Shown here: piece by piece, positions 33,896-43,786 of the stretch
Layout of the letters: every line of letters starts with the position of its first letter
How positions within the stretch are numbered: position 1 is the stretch's first letter
Assembly (NCBI GenBank): GCA_018287875.1
Contig: JAGVVL010000001.1
Coordinates: 4,712,001-4,776,000 of the forward strand
DNA length: 64,000 nucleotides
Origin: Nigrospora sphaerica
Taxonomy: Eukaryota > Ascomycota > Sordariomycetes > Amphisphaeriales > Apiosporaceae
Reading direction: 5' to 3'
Notes under the pieces: generated by a model
The model's database searches: none
Told to the model about the DNA's origin: nothing
The model's input: only the letters and a program-made list of their open reading frames with translations
Translations under genes and position numbers: made by a program

Positions 33896-36382
33896 TCACA
33901 CCTTCCAAGGCCGTACTACTTGGAATCTCATGAGCCCTTCGGCATCTCGCTTTCTGCGCGTCTTCTCCAACTCGTTCCACACTCGGGGGAATTCCTGCTT
34001 GGCCCACGATTCGAAGTCCGCCTTAGCCTCGTCGCTGCCCAAGGCATTGTATACTACTGCGAGACTGCAGGCGTTTGTTAATATACATTGTGCTGGGTAG
34101 CGTCGCTCGTAGCAAAGAGGGTGGGCTTACGTAAGTGGTTCTGGTCGTTGGTGAATTTCGGTTTCCAGATTCTCAAGTAGTTCTTTGGTTACGTCAAGAT
34201 GCCCATGGGCAGCCATGACGCCCGCGTAAGCCGTGTAAAGCGGGAGGTGCATGTCGATGTCCATTTTCTTCATCTTTTCCCAGAGCCGTGTCGCGGGCTC
34301 GTCACCAAAAGGCGTTATTTCGTACGCCCTGAGCACGATCTCCAATGTCTCGAACGACGGGCCTTCCCTTGACCTGCTGATCTCCTTCCAGTACTCCAGC
34401 GCCCTGGGGGAGTCATTGCACACCGTGTATGCCACCATCAGAGCGTTGTAGAGACGGGTGTCGGGTTCAATCGTCGTGTCCATCTTGAGCATGTTGTGCA
34501 CAAGCTTGAGACTTTCCTCATCCGGGCACCGACCAATCCCTTCCAAAAAGCGGGTGTATACCTCAACACCGGGCCGGTATGCCGAATTCGCGTGCTGTCG
34601 CATGTGACCAAACACGTGAGCGGCCATGTCAGCTCGCTTGCGATCGAAAAAGGCGTCCATGATGCGGACACGCGATTCAAGGTCCACGTCGGGGAAGAAC
34701 TGGCGTATGAGGGCGTAGGCATCCCAGACCCTGGCGGTGCTGTTGGACTTGTCCAAGCAATAGTCAACAAATGCCCCGCATACCAGTTGCCGTTCTTGGG
34801 GGCTAAAGTGGATCGTATGCAGCGAGAGGGTGTCCATCACTTCATACTGTTCGTCGTTCTTCAAAAACGCTACGCAGATCGAAACGACCGTCTCGGGCTC
34901 CAACGTGGCGTGTCTCTCTTCGAGGTAGCTCGTAATATCGAGTATCCTCTCATACCTGGGCGATGCCTCTCCGCACAGGGCGCGAATCAGCTTGTTCAGG
35001 ACCGGCCTGTCCACCCTGTCGCTCTCAAAATTTTGGAGGGACCGGAAGGAGGCGAATGCGCCGTCGAGGTCGTTGGCCGACATTCGGTAGTCAATTTGGT
35101 GGCTGTAGAATTCCCTATCAGGCTCCAGCCTCAGCTTGTATACCAAGCTGGTGAGCCTCTCCGCGAGGTAGGCGTCCTGCTTTTCTGTGGCAGCCTCAAC
35201 GAGCGCGTTGATGATCTTCATATTGGGTTTAAACCTGAAGCGCTCGGTTTGCGTGTGCATCATCTCCTCAATGTACTCCGGTCCCTTCCCCATGAGGAGC
35301 ACGGCGAATTGGTAGAGGATGATGATGGCCTGCTCGATGTGATGGGGGTTGGACAGGAGCTCGATCTTGTTGGCCATGTCCTGGTAGATCTTCACTGCCC
35401 ATTCCCGATGGCCCTGGCGGATGGCACAGCGGAGAGCGTCCGAGTAGGCCAGCTGGCGCGGAGGCTCCTCGGGCACAATGAGCCGACTGAAGGCATTCTT
35501 CATCTTATCGAACTCATCCCGCTGCGCGTAGAAACGCGTGAGAATTTCGTGGATGGCTTGACTGTATGGGATACCCGCCTGCACCTCCATATCCTGGATA
35601 AAGGCTAGGACATCCTCCTCCCTGCCCTCGCGGGCGAGACCTCGAAGCACAGGGGTCCAAAGGCCTTTGACGCGCCCCATGTCAACATCCGGGGCACTCC
35701 GTATTTGCGGCCATTGCGTGAACAGATAGTCTCTGGCCTCGACGGCCCTGCCGTTCTGGGCGAGGGTCCGGATGAACGGGATCATGTCGAAAAGTCGCAA
35801 CGCCTCGGCGCTCAGTGTCCGGTCCGTGGTGCTTTTGCTCTTGCTGGGGTTGGCCAGTTGTTTCTGGATCTCTAGGTACAAGGCCTTGGCCAGCTCCATG
35901 GCGGAGGTGGGATCATCCCTTGCCGGCGCAATCACCAACGAGTCGCGGGCCGTTCTCAAATCGGCAACAGCAAGACCCCGGAAGGTTTCCGACGGTTGGC
36001 TCAGGTATTGGAGAGCCTTACGGGCGACCTGGGCCTGTAACGAGTTGACGGGCCGCCCGTTGAACCTCTTGAAGCGGAAAAACTCGCGGAAGGCCGTGGC
36101 GACCTCATCTTGCGGCGGTGGTCGAAGGTCGTCTTTCAGATGGGATCCGAACCGCAGCAGGGTTTCGTAGCCCGGCTCGACGTCGGGGGCCTTGGGCACT
36201 CGCGGGGGCTGTTGGAGGAAGCTGAAGAAGGTCCTTCGTTGTTGGGGGACTCGGGAAACTCTGCTTCCCGCCGGGCACGTCCTCACTGGCGGCGTCGCGG
36301 CCGAAAGCACCGATCGCGCAGATAGCGTGGCCGGGTAGGCATGCAAGCGTCGCAAGCCATGGCGGGCCAATTGCGACCGCAT
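33896..36382 (-). CDS. cia84: Complex I intermediate-associated protein 84 (CIA84), PPR-type
   Basis: CIA84 is a mitochondrial chaperone that binds the membrane-arm assembly intermediate of respiratory complex I in Neurospora and is not part of the finished enzyme. Exon 1 (34131-36382) and exon 2 (33896-34064) are joined by a 66-nt intron, for 806 aa, consistent with an 84-90 kDa precursor. The N-terminus MRSQLARHGLRRLHAYPATL is a mitochondrial presequence, followed by QQRRTFFSFLQQPPRVPKAP. The body is a run of helical PPR-like units such as VLAFIQDMEVQAGIPYSQAI, ALRCAIRQGHREWAVKIYQD and LYNALMVAYTVCNDSPRALE. Exon 2 supplies the conserved end: LAVVYNALGSDEAKADFESW, then AKQEFPRVWNELEKTRRKRD and GLMRFQVVRPWKV. 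Without the intron the protein would stop early with a two-residue tail. A spliced small ORF lies just upstream on the same strand. Confidence 0.88.
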
Positions 36383-36423
36383 AATGGGTGGTTGACTATG
36401 CGCAAGGGCGACTGCATGTCTTG

Positions 36424-36691
36424 TTAGGATCCGGCGAGAGGCGGAGGAATATAGTTGGTACTTGCCTGCGCATGGCCATGTACCTGTACGGTCGATGCTC
36501 GCTTGCTGAGAATCGTTCGGAGCTTTGCTGTGATGTCAAAAAAGATCAATGTTAGAGCGGGAGCTCGCCCAACTAGCTCTCGCAGTTCCTGGTGCCGCTT
36601 TGCCAACTGCCCGCCATCTGTCGCGTCGGTGATACTTACAGTGATCGCCTCCTTGCGGGCGGTCAACCCGCAAGGGGGCCGTAGTACTCAT
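36424..36691 (-). CDS. Candidate spliced small ORF or 5' leader ahead of cia84
   Basis: An ATG at 36691 starts MSTTAPLRVDRPQGGDH and meets a strong donor (GTAAGT at 36639). A 112-nt intron with branch CTCTAAC and acceptor ATCACAG (36528) joins it in phase to KLRTILSKRASTVQ. Read through, the frame continues to a stop at 36424, for 51 aa ending NYIPPPLAGS. Alternatively, a second intron (36412-36483; donor GTACAT, branch CCTAAC, acceptor TGCAG) splices it to the exon carrying the cia84 ATG, where the small frame overlaps the start of cia84 in another frame. The first option would be a tiny independent protein and the second a spliced leader with an upstream ORF. I do not recognise the peptide. 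Confidence 0.35.
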
Positions 36692-37271
36692 ATCAATCAT
36701 TCGTGAACAAGTAGAGCACCTGCCGTGTTTATATGGGAGAGTGATGAAATAGATCTCCAGGTACGGCGTACATGCTGGTATCTGGAGGGGACGTTGTTGG
36801 CCGCCTGTTTACTACTATGTTAGCCATGTACCTACTAACCCAACCTCTTTACCAGGTACAGTGCTTCTAACAAACCTGGGTAGGTTGTTTAGTGTCTCTT
36901 CAGGTCCTCCCATTCCATAAACCCGAAACATAATATACCAGTTTCCGCTAAGCAACGGATATGAATTGTCAAAAAATTCATTACTGGTAGCCTCTGACAA
37001 CGTATAGCCGTGTACATCATACCGCAGCCATCTTGCGAGGTCGCACCCCGAGACACTCAACAACGGCTATATGTGTTGGGTGCTTCAAGGGCTATACATA
37101 GTATACGATCTACAATCTCCCCAGGGTTGAGCTCAAGTAAGGTTCGAATCAAGCAAAGTGGTACAATTATACAGTGTATTACATATGGTACAGTCATCCA
37201 ACGCTTGCTAGGGTATCATCATTTCTCATGCCCCTCGTCCCCAACCATCCGCTCATTGCAACACATCTCGA
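36692..37271. other. Intergenic
   Basis: 580 bp holding a TTAGCCATGTACCTACTAACC segment near 36820 and several TATACA/TATAC motifs around 37085-37200. A GGTTCGAATC at 37141 resembles a tRNA B box, but no A box or acceptor stem is present. No gene supported. Confidence 0.5.
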
Positions 37272-37573
37272 TTACCAGCGGCGACGACCACTACGGTGGC
37301 TGCCGCGCCCATCGGTGCCATGCATACGACGCGTGCCAGCAGCCTTTCGACATTGTTAGTTGCGGCTCATCACGTAGGGGCGTGGGGACGACAAACCTTC
37401 TGGCCGGGGCGGCGAGTGAGGGTGCCCTTCAACTTCAGCATGGCGCCGCTGATTTTGTCACCCATCGTAGCATGACGCTTCTGGTGGTGAACAACCTTCT
37501 TCTGACCAAAAAGACCACGGCGCTGGGTGGTGGTGGTGGTAGTGTGGTGAGCGCGGCCTGTGCGGAAAGGCAT
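37272..37573 (-). CDS. Small basic conserved fungal protein (function unknown)
   Basis: Two exons (37397-37573 and 37272-37343) give an 82-aa, strongly basic protein. It starts MPFRTGRAHHTTTTTTQRRG, continues with GDKISGAMLKLKGTLTRRPG, and after the splice ends QK-AAGTRRMHGTDGRGSHRS-type sequence. I recall similar short proteins sharing the ISGAMLKLKGTLTR core and the GTRRMHGTDGRG tail across filamentous ascomycetes, but no established function. The composition (His, Thr, Arg, Lys; no membrane segment) would suit a nucleic-acid- or phosphate-binding role, which is only a guess. The 53-nt intron has a good branch site (ACTAAC), but its only possible acceptor is GAAAG, an unusual AAG. Without splicing the protein would end with unrelated residues. 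The upstream DNA has a TTTTGCTCAAGC-type leader. Confidence 0.75.
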
Positions 37574-38397
37574 GTTGAAGGTGGTTTTGAAGTAGTTGCG
37601 TGGGTGGTATGTGTAGAGAAATGTGTATGAGTTGCGGGTGGAGGATAGTAGACTTGCTTGAGCAAAATTGAAGATGCAGTGTTTTGTATCGTTGTGGTTC
37701 TGATATTTGTTTAGACATCGATTATTTCGCTGGAACTCAAGGCAGTCTTATACCCCCGATCCGCCTTGAGGTTCGGGCCTGTCTGTGTGAAGTGTCTTGG
37801 GTTTCTGGGGGGGCGCACCCAGGATCTAGATGACATCAAGGCCTTACGTAGCATCCCGCCGATCGGGGGTCACGAACCGCTCGACGCGACTCTGTGAATG
37901 GCTCGGGCCAACAAAGGAAGGTCTAGAACTCGTCACCCATTGTTCAAGTGTAGGGGCCCTTGGACCCTGATAACCTGATTTCAGGTTCAAGATTCCGACT
38001 TCATTGCCCCCAAGGTAAGACGAGGGAGGGGGTTCTAGGAGCAATGACGATGAGGCGCCAATTGATTGGTCAAACGCGACCTTATGCAGGGTCCAACAGT
38101 GAGGGAGACCGGGTAAGGCTTAGCGTGACGTCATCATCGCCAAGACGTCTCCCTTTCTCATCATGATCCCCATCCCAATTTGGCTATGCTAACATCTAAA
38201 TCGGGGGTAGCAAGTATCTCTGCCCAGAGGTCGGCCGTTGTCGTCTCAGACGTCAATGGAGCAGTATGATAGTGTGAGAAGTGTACAGATTTGGTATGTG
38301 TGGAACCAAATAATACAGGAAGCGAACGCCCAAGTCGGTCAATATAACGGCGAGCAGTCCGCTGGCGAGAGGGACGCATAAGCCCGATGTAATCTAC
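37574..38397. other. Intergenic
   Basis: About 820 bp between the small basic gene and the phosphatase stop codon. It contains no supported frame. A short GGGGGGGCGC run lies near 37808. Confidence 0.5.
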
Positions 38398-39570
38398 CTA
38401 GTATAGAGCCCCGGGCCCCCTCTCTGGCGTCTCTGATCCCCATGAGCTGATTAGATATGTCTTCATCGTGGCCACATCTTCGGCCGAGAAACCCAGCTTG
38501 CCCGTTACGAACTTCTCAAAGCCGCCGAAGCTGCTCGCGACAACCTGCAGGAAACCATTCCAGCTCGCCTCGGTTAGAATACAATGATTGGCGAACCTGG
38601 GTTGGTCATGGCTCTTGGCTGAAGAGCTGGGCATTGCGAAAGCAAGCAGCGGTGCCAGCACGGGTTCGTACCCAATGCGACATAGCATATAGTCCAATGT
38701 GACTACGTAGGGGGGCGCGCCCGCGAGCATGAGAAGCAAGCCCGCAAGAACCCCAGTGCGGTCTTGGCCAGCTGCAGTCGACATCATCATTAGTTCATTT
38801 TACTTTCACACGCTGCATCACTTCTAATCACGGGCACAGTGCCAAGGAGACGGGCTGGGCTCGCCTGCACAATGGAAAATGAAGGGCTCTTGGGGCCGGT
38901 CTCGGATATGCTCTAGAACAGCGATCCAAGCCGGCAAGTACACCTCAAGCGCCTGTACCGCTGGCTGGCTATCATAACTTGTTCGGCGACACACCCACTC
39001 GGGCGGGGTTCCCTCACTTCAAGATGCATCTCCTTGTGACCTTCTTCGCCCACGCCTGCCACGAACTTTTCCAAGTCCGGAGTAGAGTCGGAACTCAAAC
39101 TCTGATGCCATATATTCTCAACTCCTGTGATGTCGGGATCGGGGGCCTGCAACACATCGCGTCAGCAAACACATCGCGTCAGCAAACACATCGCGTCAGC
39201 AAGCACATACCGGACGCAGCGACGAGAGCACGAGAGGAGGCATCCGTTCCAGGCGGCGCGGTGACCATCGCCGAGCATTACGGACGCGTTACGCTCCTCG
39301 GGTGATCGTAGGTCGAAGATGCGCTTGATACCCAACCTGTCAGATAAGATAGCCGTCCGGGTACAAGCCGTTGAGGGCGCCTCTTCGGAATACGAAGCCA
39401 GCACGAATAGGACTGCGGGGTAGCAAACCCAAGTCGCGCATGTTAAAAGTACCATCAGCAAACACAAACGGCGGGCTGGTGATGATGGGGCCATAGACTT
39501 CCTTGGGAATCTCATGGGCTGCGTCTGTCCCGGCCAGCTGGCAGTGTTCAAGTTGAGCCATATCAGACAT
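38398..39570 (-). CDS. Tyrosine phosphatase (Y_phosphatase3 family) with an apparent frameshift
   Basis: This family has a CX5R dual-specificity/tyrosine phosphatase fold. The first frame (39570 down to about 39345) gives MAQLEHCQLAGTDAAHEIPK, then FADGTFNMRDLGLLPRSPIR and AGFVFRRGALNGLYPDG, then hits TGA. Shifting by one frame, with no acceptable intron between, continues as AILSDRLGIKRIFDLRSPEE. Exons then follow: 39282 end (donor GTAATG), 39018-39146 (DPDITGVENIWHQSL), 38865-38964 (LPAWIAVLEHIRDRPQEPFI) and 38398-38771. The active site is assembled across the last splice as FHCAAGQDRTG, with catalytic Cys, Gly and Arg intact, followed by VLAGLLLMLAGAPPYVVTLD. The last intron has a GC-AG boundary. 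All else is intact, so this is either a recent pseudogene, a sequence error, or an unusual intron. A 28-nt intron (donor GTACCC) would restore the frame but is too short and would delete a conserved helix. Confidence 0.78.
38772..38864 (-). other. GC-AG intron in the phosphatase gene
   Basis: The exon ends CAT TGT GCA G and is followed by GCGAGC, which matches the GTGAGC donor with T replaced by C at +2. A CTAAT branch and CTGCAG acceptor follow 93 nt later. Only this boundary yields the catalytic HCxxGxxR motif in frame. A GT donor four bases earlier would lose the catalytic cysteine. Confidence 0.75.
39151..39201. repeat. Three exact tandem copies of a 17-nt unit within an intron
   Basis: Units at 39151-39167, 39168-39184 and 39185-39201 are identical (AACACATCGCGTCAGCA). 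They lie in the phosphatase intron 39147-39281, ending 4 nt from its 3' splice site. On the transcript strand each copy contains TGCTGACG, so the fungal branch-point consensus CTGAC is present three times in tandem. Confidence 0.95.
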
Positions 39571-40670
39571 GGTACGTCAACCAAGGCTCCGACTGGCGGT
39601 GAACTGAGTGTCCCAGGTAGTATGGTATAGCGCTGGGGGTGAGTTTTAACTAGTGGGAAATCCATTCACAACTCAGCATATATGCATCTGGTATTGTATC
39701 ACCCTGCCGATATACATCGTTGTTCGGGGGCGGTAGTCTAGTTCGTGTTCAACCGGACGATGCTGGATTGCGCGGAAAAGACAGTGTAATATGGGCCGCG
39801 CATAAGAGTGAGCCTGCACTTGACCGGAGGTGCTCAGATGCCGAAGCCCAGCAGCTATGACTCCATGCCTCTCTTCCATTCATTCGCCTTCTAGGATCTT
39901 TCTTTGCGTCGAAGTGCCGTCGGGCCGTTCCTGTTCGCTGTGTTTTGTACTACCAGATTTCTTCTCATTGGCGAGCTGTTCTTGTTCATGACGGGCGAGC
40001 GACGCCACCGTGAGGCCCCGATGCCGGCTTTAAGGCGATACTGATTCATTTATTGGATCGCATATATCCCCGTATCGTTCGTTCCGCAATAAATATATAC
40101 CTGCGGTATGCCTACGTCTAGATTCCAGTGGTGATGCTGCTGCTGGTTGAGTACCTCAGAATAGGCAAATAAGTACCTGAACAGCGATGGAATTACCTGA
40201 GTACTTCATATACTCACCTCAGTACCTACTACCTGTTTCGGTGCATGCGAGAGCTTATCTTTAGAAGGGCTGACTGGTGGGTCACTGACTGCCGCACTCG
40301 GCAGGGAGCTGGTCGTCGTCATTGGCCAAATCAATGTGTATCACGCAACCGTGACTGACAAACAGAGGGAAGGAAATTATAGGCACCCGGGTCTTTCACC
40401 AAGCCTAGACCGACCCTGTCCTCCTCTACCGCGAGGACTGCCGCCCGTTCCAGAGAGGCATTCCCGTTTCCGGTGCAGGATCTAAGGGCTGCACACTCAG
40501 ACACGTGCCGTCCAGCCCATCCTTATCTGTGTTATCCTAGCAGGTTTTTGCTGTAACGGCTCTATTGAGAGGCAGTTACGCATCTGCAGGCACGCCAAGC
40601 ACACCCTCCCCCAAGAAGTGAAACTCATTGGGCAAATTCGAGCTTTCTCATTTCGCCCCCAGAGACAACC
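39571..40670. promoter_or_regulatory. Divergent intergenic region, phosphatase / amidohydrolase
   Basis: 1.1 kb with AGTACCTGAGTACTTC- and TACTACCTG-type motifs around 40150-40240 and an AATAAATATATACC segment near 40088-40101. It is relatively A+T-rich near 40040-40110. No coding frame supported. Confidence 0.5.
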
Positions 40671-42722
40671 ATGAACTGGCCTCGTCTTCGAGCCCCCGGG
40701 GTTGGGGGCTCCCTATGGTTTTCTACCTCGGCGGCACTGGTTGGACTCGTTGGCTTCCTCAGTTTCCAGCGAAGTTCATTCGACCACTTCCTTTCCGAGA
40801 CTCACTGCTACCAGTCAGTGAGGACGCACTCTGAGTTGGCACCCTACGTCAACTGCTTCTCGGTCACTTCATCGGGCACGTTTTCCAAGGTTTTTCAGGC
40901 ACCGCCTGGCTCTTCTTTGGCCGAAAATGCAGACAGCGGCTTCGTGATTCCAGGGCTGTGGGACGGCCACGGCCACCTCCTGCAGTATGGCGAGTTCCTG
41001 AACTCCGTAGATCTCTTTGGGTCCTCTTCTCTGGATGACGTCCTCGGCCGCGTTAAAGGTTACCTGAGCGAGCATCCAGATACGGGTACGCCCGAGGAAT
41101 GGATTCGAGGGGTGGGCTGGGATCAGATGGCCTTCGGGCGAATGCCCACGGCTGTGAGTTTTCCATCGATACTGGGTTTTGGCCGTGGACGCGCTCTGAC
41201 TATTTAACCCACAGGCGGATCTTGCAGCAAGTCGCCAGCTGAAGAACCTCTACATCATGTTGGATCGCGTTGACGTTCACTGCATCTGGGTCTCGCAGGC
41301 CATCCTGGACCTTTTGCCCGAGTCGATACCAGACGTGCCTGGAGGTGAAATCGTTCGCGACCCCGGATTGGGCGTTTTCTGCGACAACGCCGTGGACATT
41401 ATCATGGGTATTTGGCCCAAGCCAGATGCTAAGAAGAAGCAGAAGTTCCTCCAGAGTGCCATGGCCAGCCTAAACAGGGCCGGGCTAGTGGGTATGCATG
41501 ACGCCGGCGTTACTCCTGATAACTTGGCCTTGTACAGAGAGCTTGCCGGGGCCAAGGAATGGACTGCACGTGTCTACGCCATGGTCGAATGTTATGATAG
41601 AAACAGCTTCTGTGGCGCGCAGGTGGAAAAACACGCCGATGGGCGAGGGTTTCTGGAGATTTCCAGTGTCAAGTTATTTGCTGGTACGTCACAAGACCCG
41701 GAACCACTCAAGCATTACTGACCTCATCAGATGGAGCCCTCGGAAGCTGGGGAAGCGCGATGATAGAGCCGTATTCGGATCGTCCGGATACGTCGGGGTC
41801 GCTTCTCGTCAACTCCTCCGAGCTCACCCGCGTTGCCTCAGCCTGGGCCGCCGAAGGTTTCCAGGTAAACATTCACGCCATCGGAGACCTCGCGAACAGA
41901 CACGCAATCGATGCCATGGTCGCTGCTCTGGAGCTTGTATGCCCAGAGCAGTCACTATCGGAATGTCAAGCACAGAGAAGGTTTCGCATCGAGCACTCTC
42001 AAATTATACACCCCGATGACCAGAGCCGAATGCGTTCGGTTGGTGTGATCCCATCCATACAACCCACACACGCAACATCCGACAGTAAGTGTCCCGATTC
42101 CCCAATTATCGTCACGTTGTTTGCCGGCAATCCTTAACACCATGCTATTAGTGGCATATGCGGAAAAGCGGCTGGGAAAGAAGCGAACGAGCGAGGAGGC
42201 GTATAGGATGCGCTCACTTCTAGAGATGAGGCCGGTGCTGGGCAGTGACTTTCCGGTCGAGCCATGCGATCCATTTCAGGGAATCTATGCCGCTGTGACG
42301 AGGAGGAACCCGCATACTGTGAGCAACCTTTCCGTTCTTCACCCTCCCTTTTTACCACCACGTTCCCCACGTCACACTCCTGCCACCGTTTTGTTGTATC
42401 TTTCCGACCAACAAGAGTCCCACAACGCCCCCCCACGAATCAAAGTTGACTCTGGGCGTTACAGGGGCGTGGCACGGACGATCAGCCCGACGGCTGGTAT
42501 GTTGATGAGGCCTTGAGCCTCGATCAAGCAGTTCGAGGGTTCAGCGATGGCCCCGCCTATGGCGGCTTTATGGAAGGCCGAGCTGGTGTGATACAGAAAG
42601 GAGCATTTGCGGACTGGGTGGTGCTTGACAAACCACTTGAGGAGACGGATGTCGAAGACCTTAGGTCCCTCAAGGTCCGAGAGACATGGGTCGCGGGGAA
42701 AAGAGTTTACAAAAGGGACTGA
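40671..42722 (+). CDS. Amidohydrolase-3 (YtcJ-like) metal-dependent hydrolase, membrane-anchored or secreted
   Basis: A predicted binuclear-metal hydrolase of the amidohydrolase superfamily; the substrate is unknown. Five exons (40671-41153, 41215-41683, 41731-42084, 42152-42318, 42465-42722) give 576 aa with introns of 61, 47, 67 and 146 nt. The N-terminus has a hydrophobic segment (LWFSTSAALVGLVGFLSF) that could be a signal anchor. Metal and catalytic features are all visible: DGHGH in GFVIPGLWDGHGHLLQYGE, the lysine before the splice in SSVKLFA-DGALGSWGSAM, His in VNIHAIGDLANRHAID and FRIEHSQIIHPDD, and the aspartate in LGSDFPVEPCDP. WVVLDKPLEE and VRETWVAGKRVY close the beta-sandwich domain. 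It converges with the AlaX-like gene 188 bp downstream. Confidence 0.92.
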
Positions 42723-42910
42723 AGCGGCTGTGGGGCGCAGTGAATCGCGTCTGTTGTGGCACATATCATACTCTCGATGCCTGCCCCGGAGGCACTGGTC
42801 TAAAGCTTCTACCGGCTCTCTATCTATCTTTTATGTGCGTGTTCGAGAAATGGCTCCCCATCCTGGGCGCCCCATGCAGTGCTTATGGCCCCCTCATGAC
42901 AGGACCCCCT

Positions 42911-43786
42911 TTACGGCAGAACGTAGCTCACTCTGCTATTCCCTTTGGATCGGCTTATCTTCTTTACGGTGGTCTGGCCGCATAGCTTCGTGCTGTCGAC
43001 ATGGGTCCCGCCGCAGGGATAGACCTCGGCGCCGACGATCTTGACGACCCGGAACTTTTCGTCACCGGTCATGCCCATGGCCTTGCGGTCCGGGATCAGG
43101 CGCTCCAGGCCGTTGGCCTTGAAGTCGGCTTCGTCCCACCAATCGACCTCGACCGGCATGTCCCGCTGGATGTATTCGTCCAGGCGCTTTTGTATGTCGT
43201 CCTTCCACTTGCCCTCGATGAGACCGGCGAACTCGCAGGCCGCCGAGTCGGGAAAATGCGAGGCCTTGAGCTCGTCGAAGTTCTCAACCTTGTCCTCGAG
43301 GAGATGCCGGACAGCCGACCCCAGCACGTGCCCGGCCGTGTGGTAGCGGGAGTAGAGTAGTCTCTTGTCGCTGTCGATGGCCTGCGTCACCGACTCGCCG
43401 GCCTGAAACGGGGCCGAGGGGTCTTCGAAGCGCCCAAAATGGAGAACCTCGCCTTCGGCGGCAGCGCTCATCCGGACGGCCGAAACGTTGAAGCTGCCGC
43501 GGCCGCTCCGCATGGACCCCACGTCGGAGGGCTGGCCGCCGCCCTGGGGGTGGAAGATGGTCTGTTCGGTGACGACGACGTGGTGGTCGTCGGCGGCCTG
43601 CTTGAACAGGCCCTTGTTTGCCTCCTCGAGGGAGGCTATCGTCCTCACTGCCGTGACGACGGTCTGTAGACTCGTGAGGTGCGCATTGCGCTGGAAGGCC
43701 AAGTATGTCCGCTGCATCGGAAAGGGGATGGATGGCAGTGGGCGCAGAGCCGATGCGCCGGGCTGGGGCGAGCGGGTAGGGACCAA
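42911..43786 (-). CDS. AlaX-like tRNA-editing (alanyl-tRNA synthetase editing domain) protein
   Basis: Free-standing homologues of the alanyl-tRNA synthetase editing domain hydrolyse mischarged aminoacyl-tRNA such as Ser- or Gly-tRNA(Ala). The frame is 291 aa without introns. The zinc-binding residues appear in YHTAGHVLGSAV (HxxxH, near residue 148) and YPCGGTHVDSTK (CxxxH, near 260). TIFHPQGGGQPSDVGSM is the conserved GGGQ-type motif and FRVVKIVGAEVYPCGGTHV precedes the second zinc pair. The first ATG gives a 23-residue Pro/Arg/Ser-rich leader. MQRTYLAFQRNAHLTSL at codon 24 (43717) is an alternative start. No aminoacylation domain is present, so it cannot charge tRNA itself. Confidence 0.9.
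   Translation of the reverse strand: MVPTRSPQPGASALRPLPSIPFPMQRTYLAFQRNAHLTSLQTVVTAVRTIASLEEANKGLFKQAADDHHVVVTEQTIFHPQGGGQPSDVGSMRSGRGSFNVSAVRMSAAAEGEVLHFGRFEDPSAPFQAGESVTQAIDSDKRLLYSRYHTAGHVLGSAVRHLLEDKVENFDELKASHFPDSAACEFAGLIEGKWKDDIQKRLDEYIQRDMPVEVDWWDEADFKANGLERLIPDRKAMGMTGDEKFRVVKIVGAEVYPCGGTHVDSTKLCGQTTVKKISRSKGNSRVSYVLP

Noticed and set aside
34496..35608. 370-codon plus-strand frame opposite cia84
   Set aside because: Antisense shadow of the PPR-type CIA84 coding sequence, with no recognisable motif.
37100..37190. Possible tRNA gene around GGTTCGAATC at 37141
   Set aside because: Only a B-box-like string is present. No A box at the right distance and no complementary acceptor stem.
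39338..39365. 28-nt intron restoring the phosphatase frame
   Set aside because: It is shorter than any plausible fungal intron, has a weak GTACCC donor, and would delete the conserved helix ahead of LGIKRIFDL.
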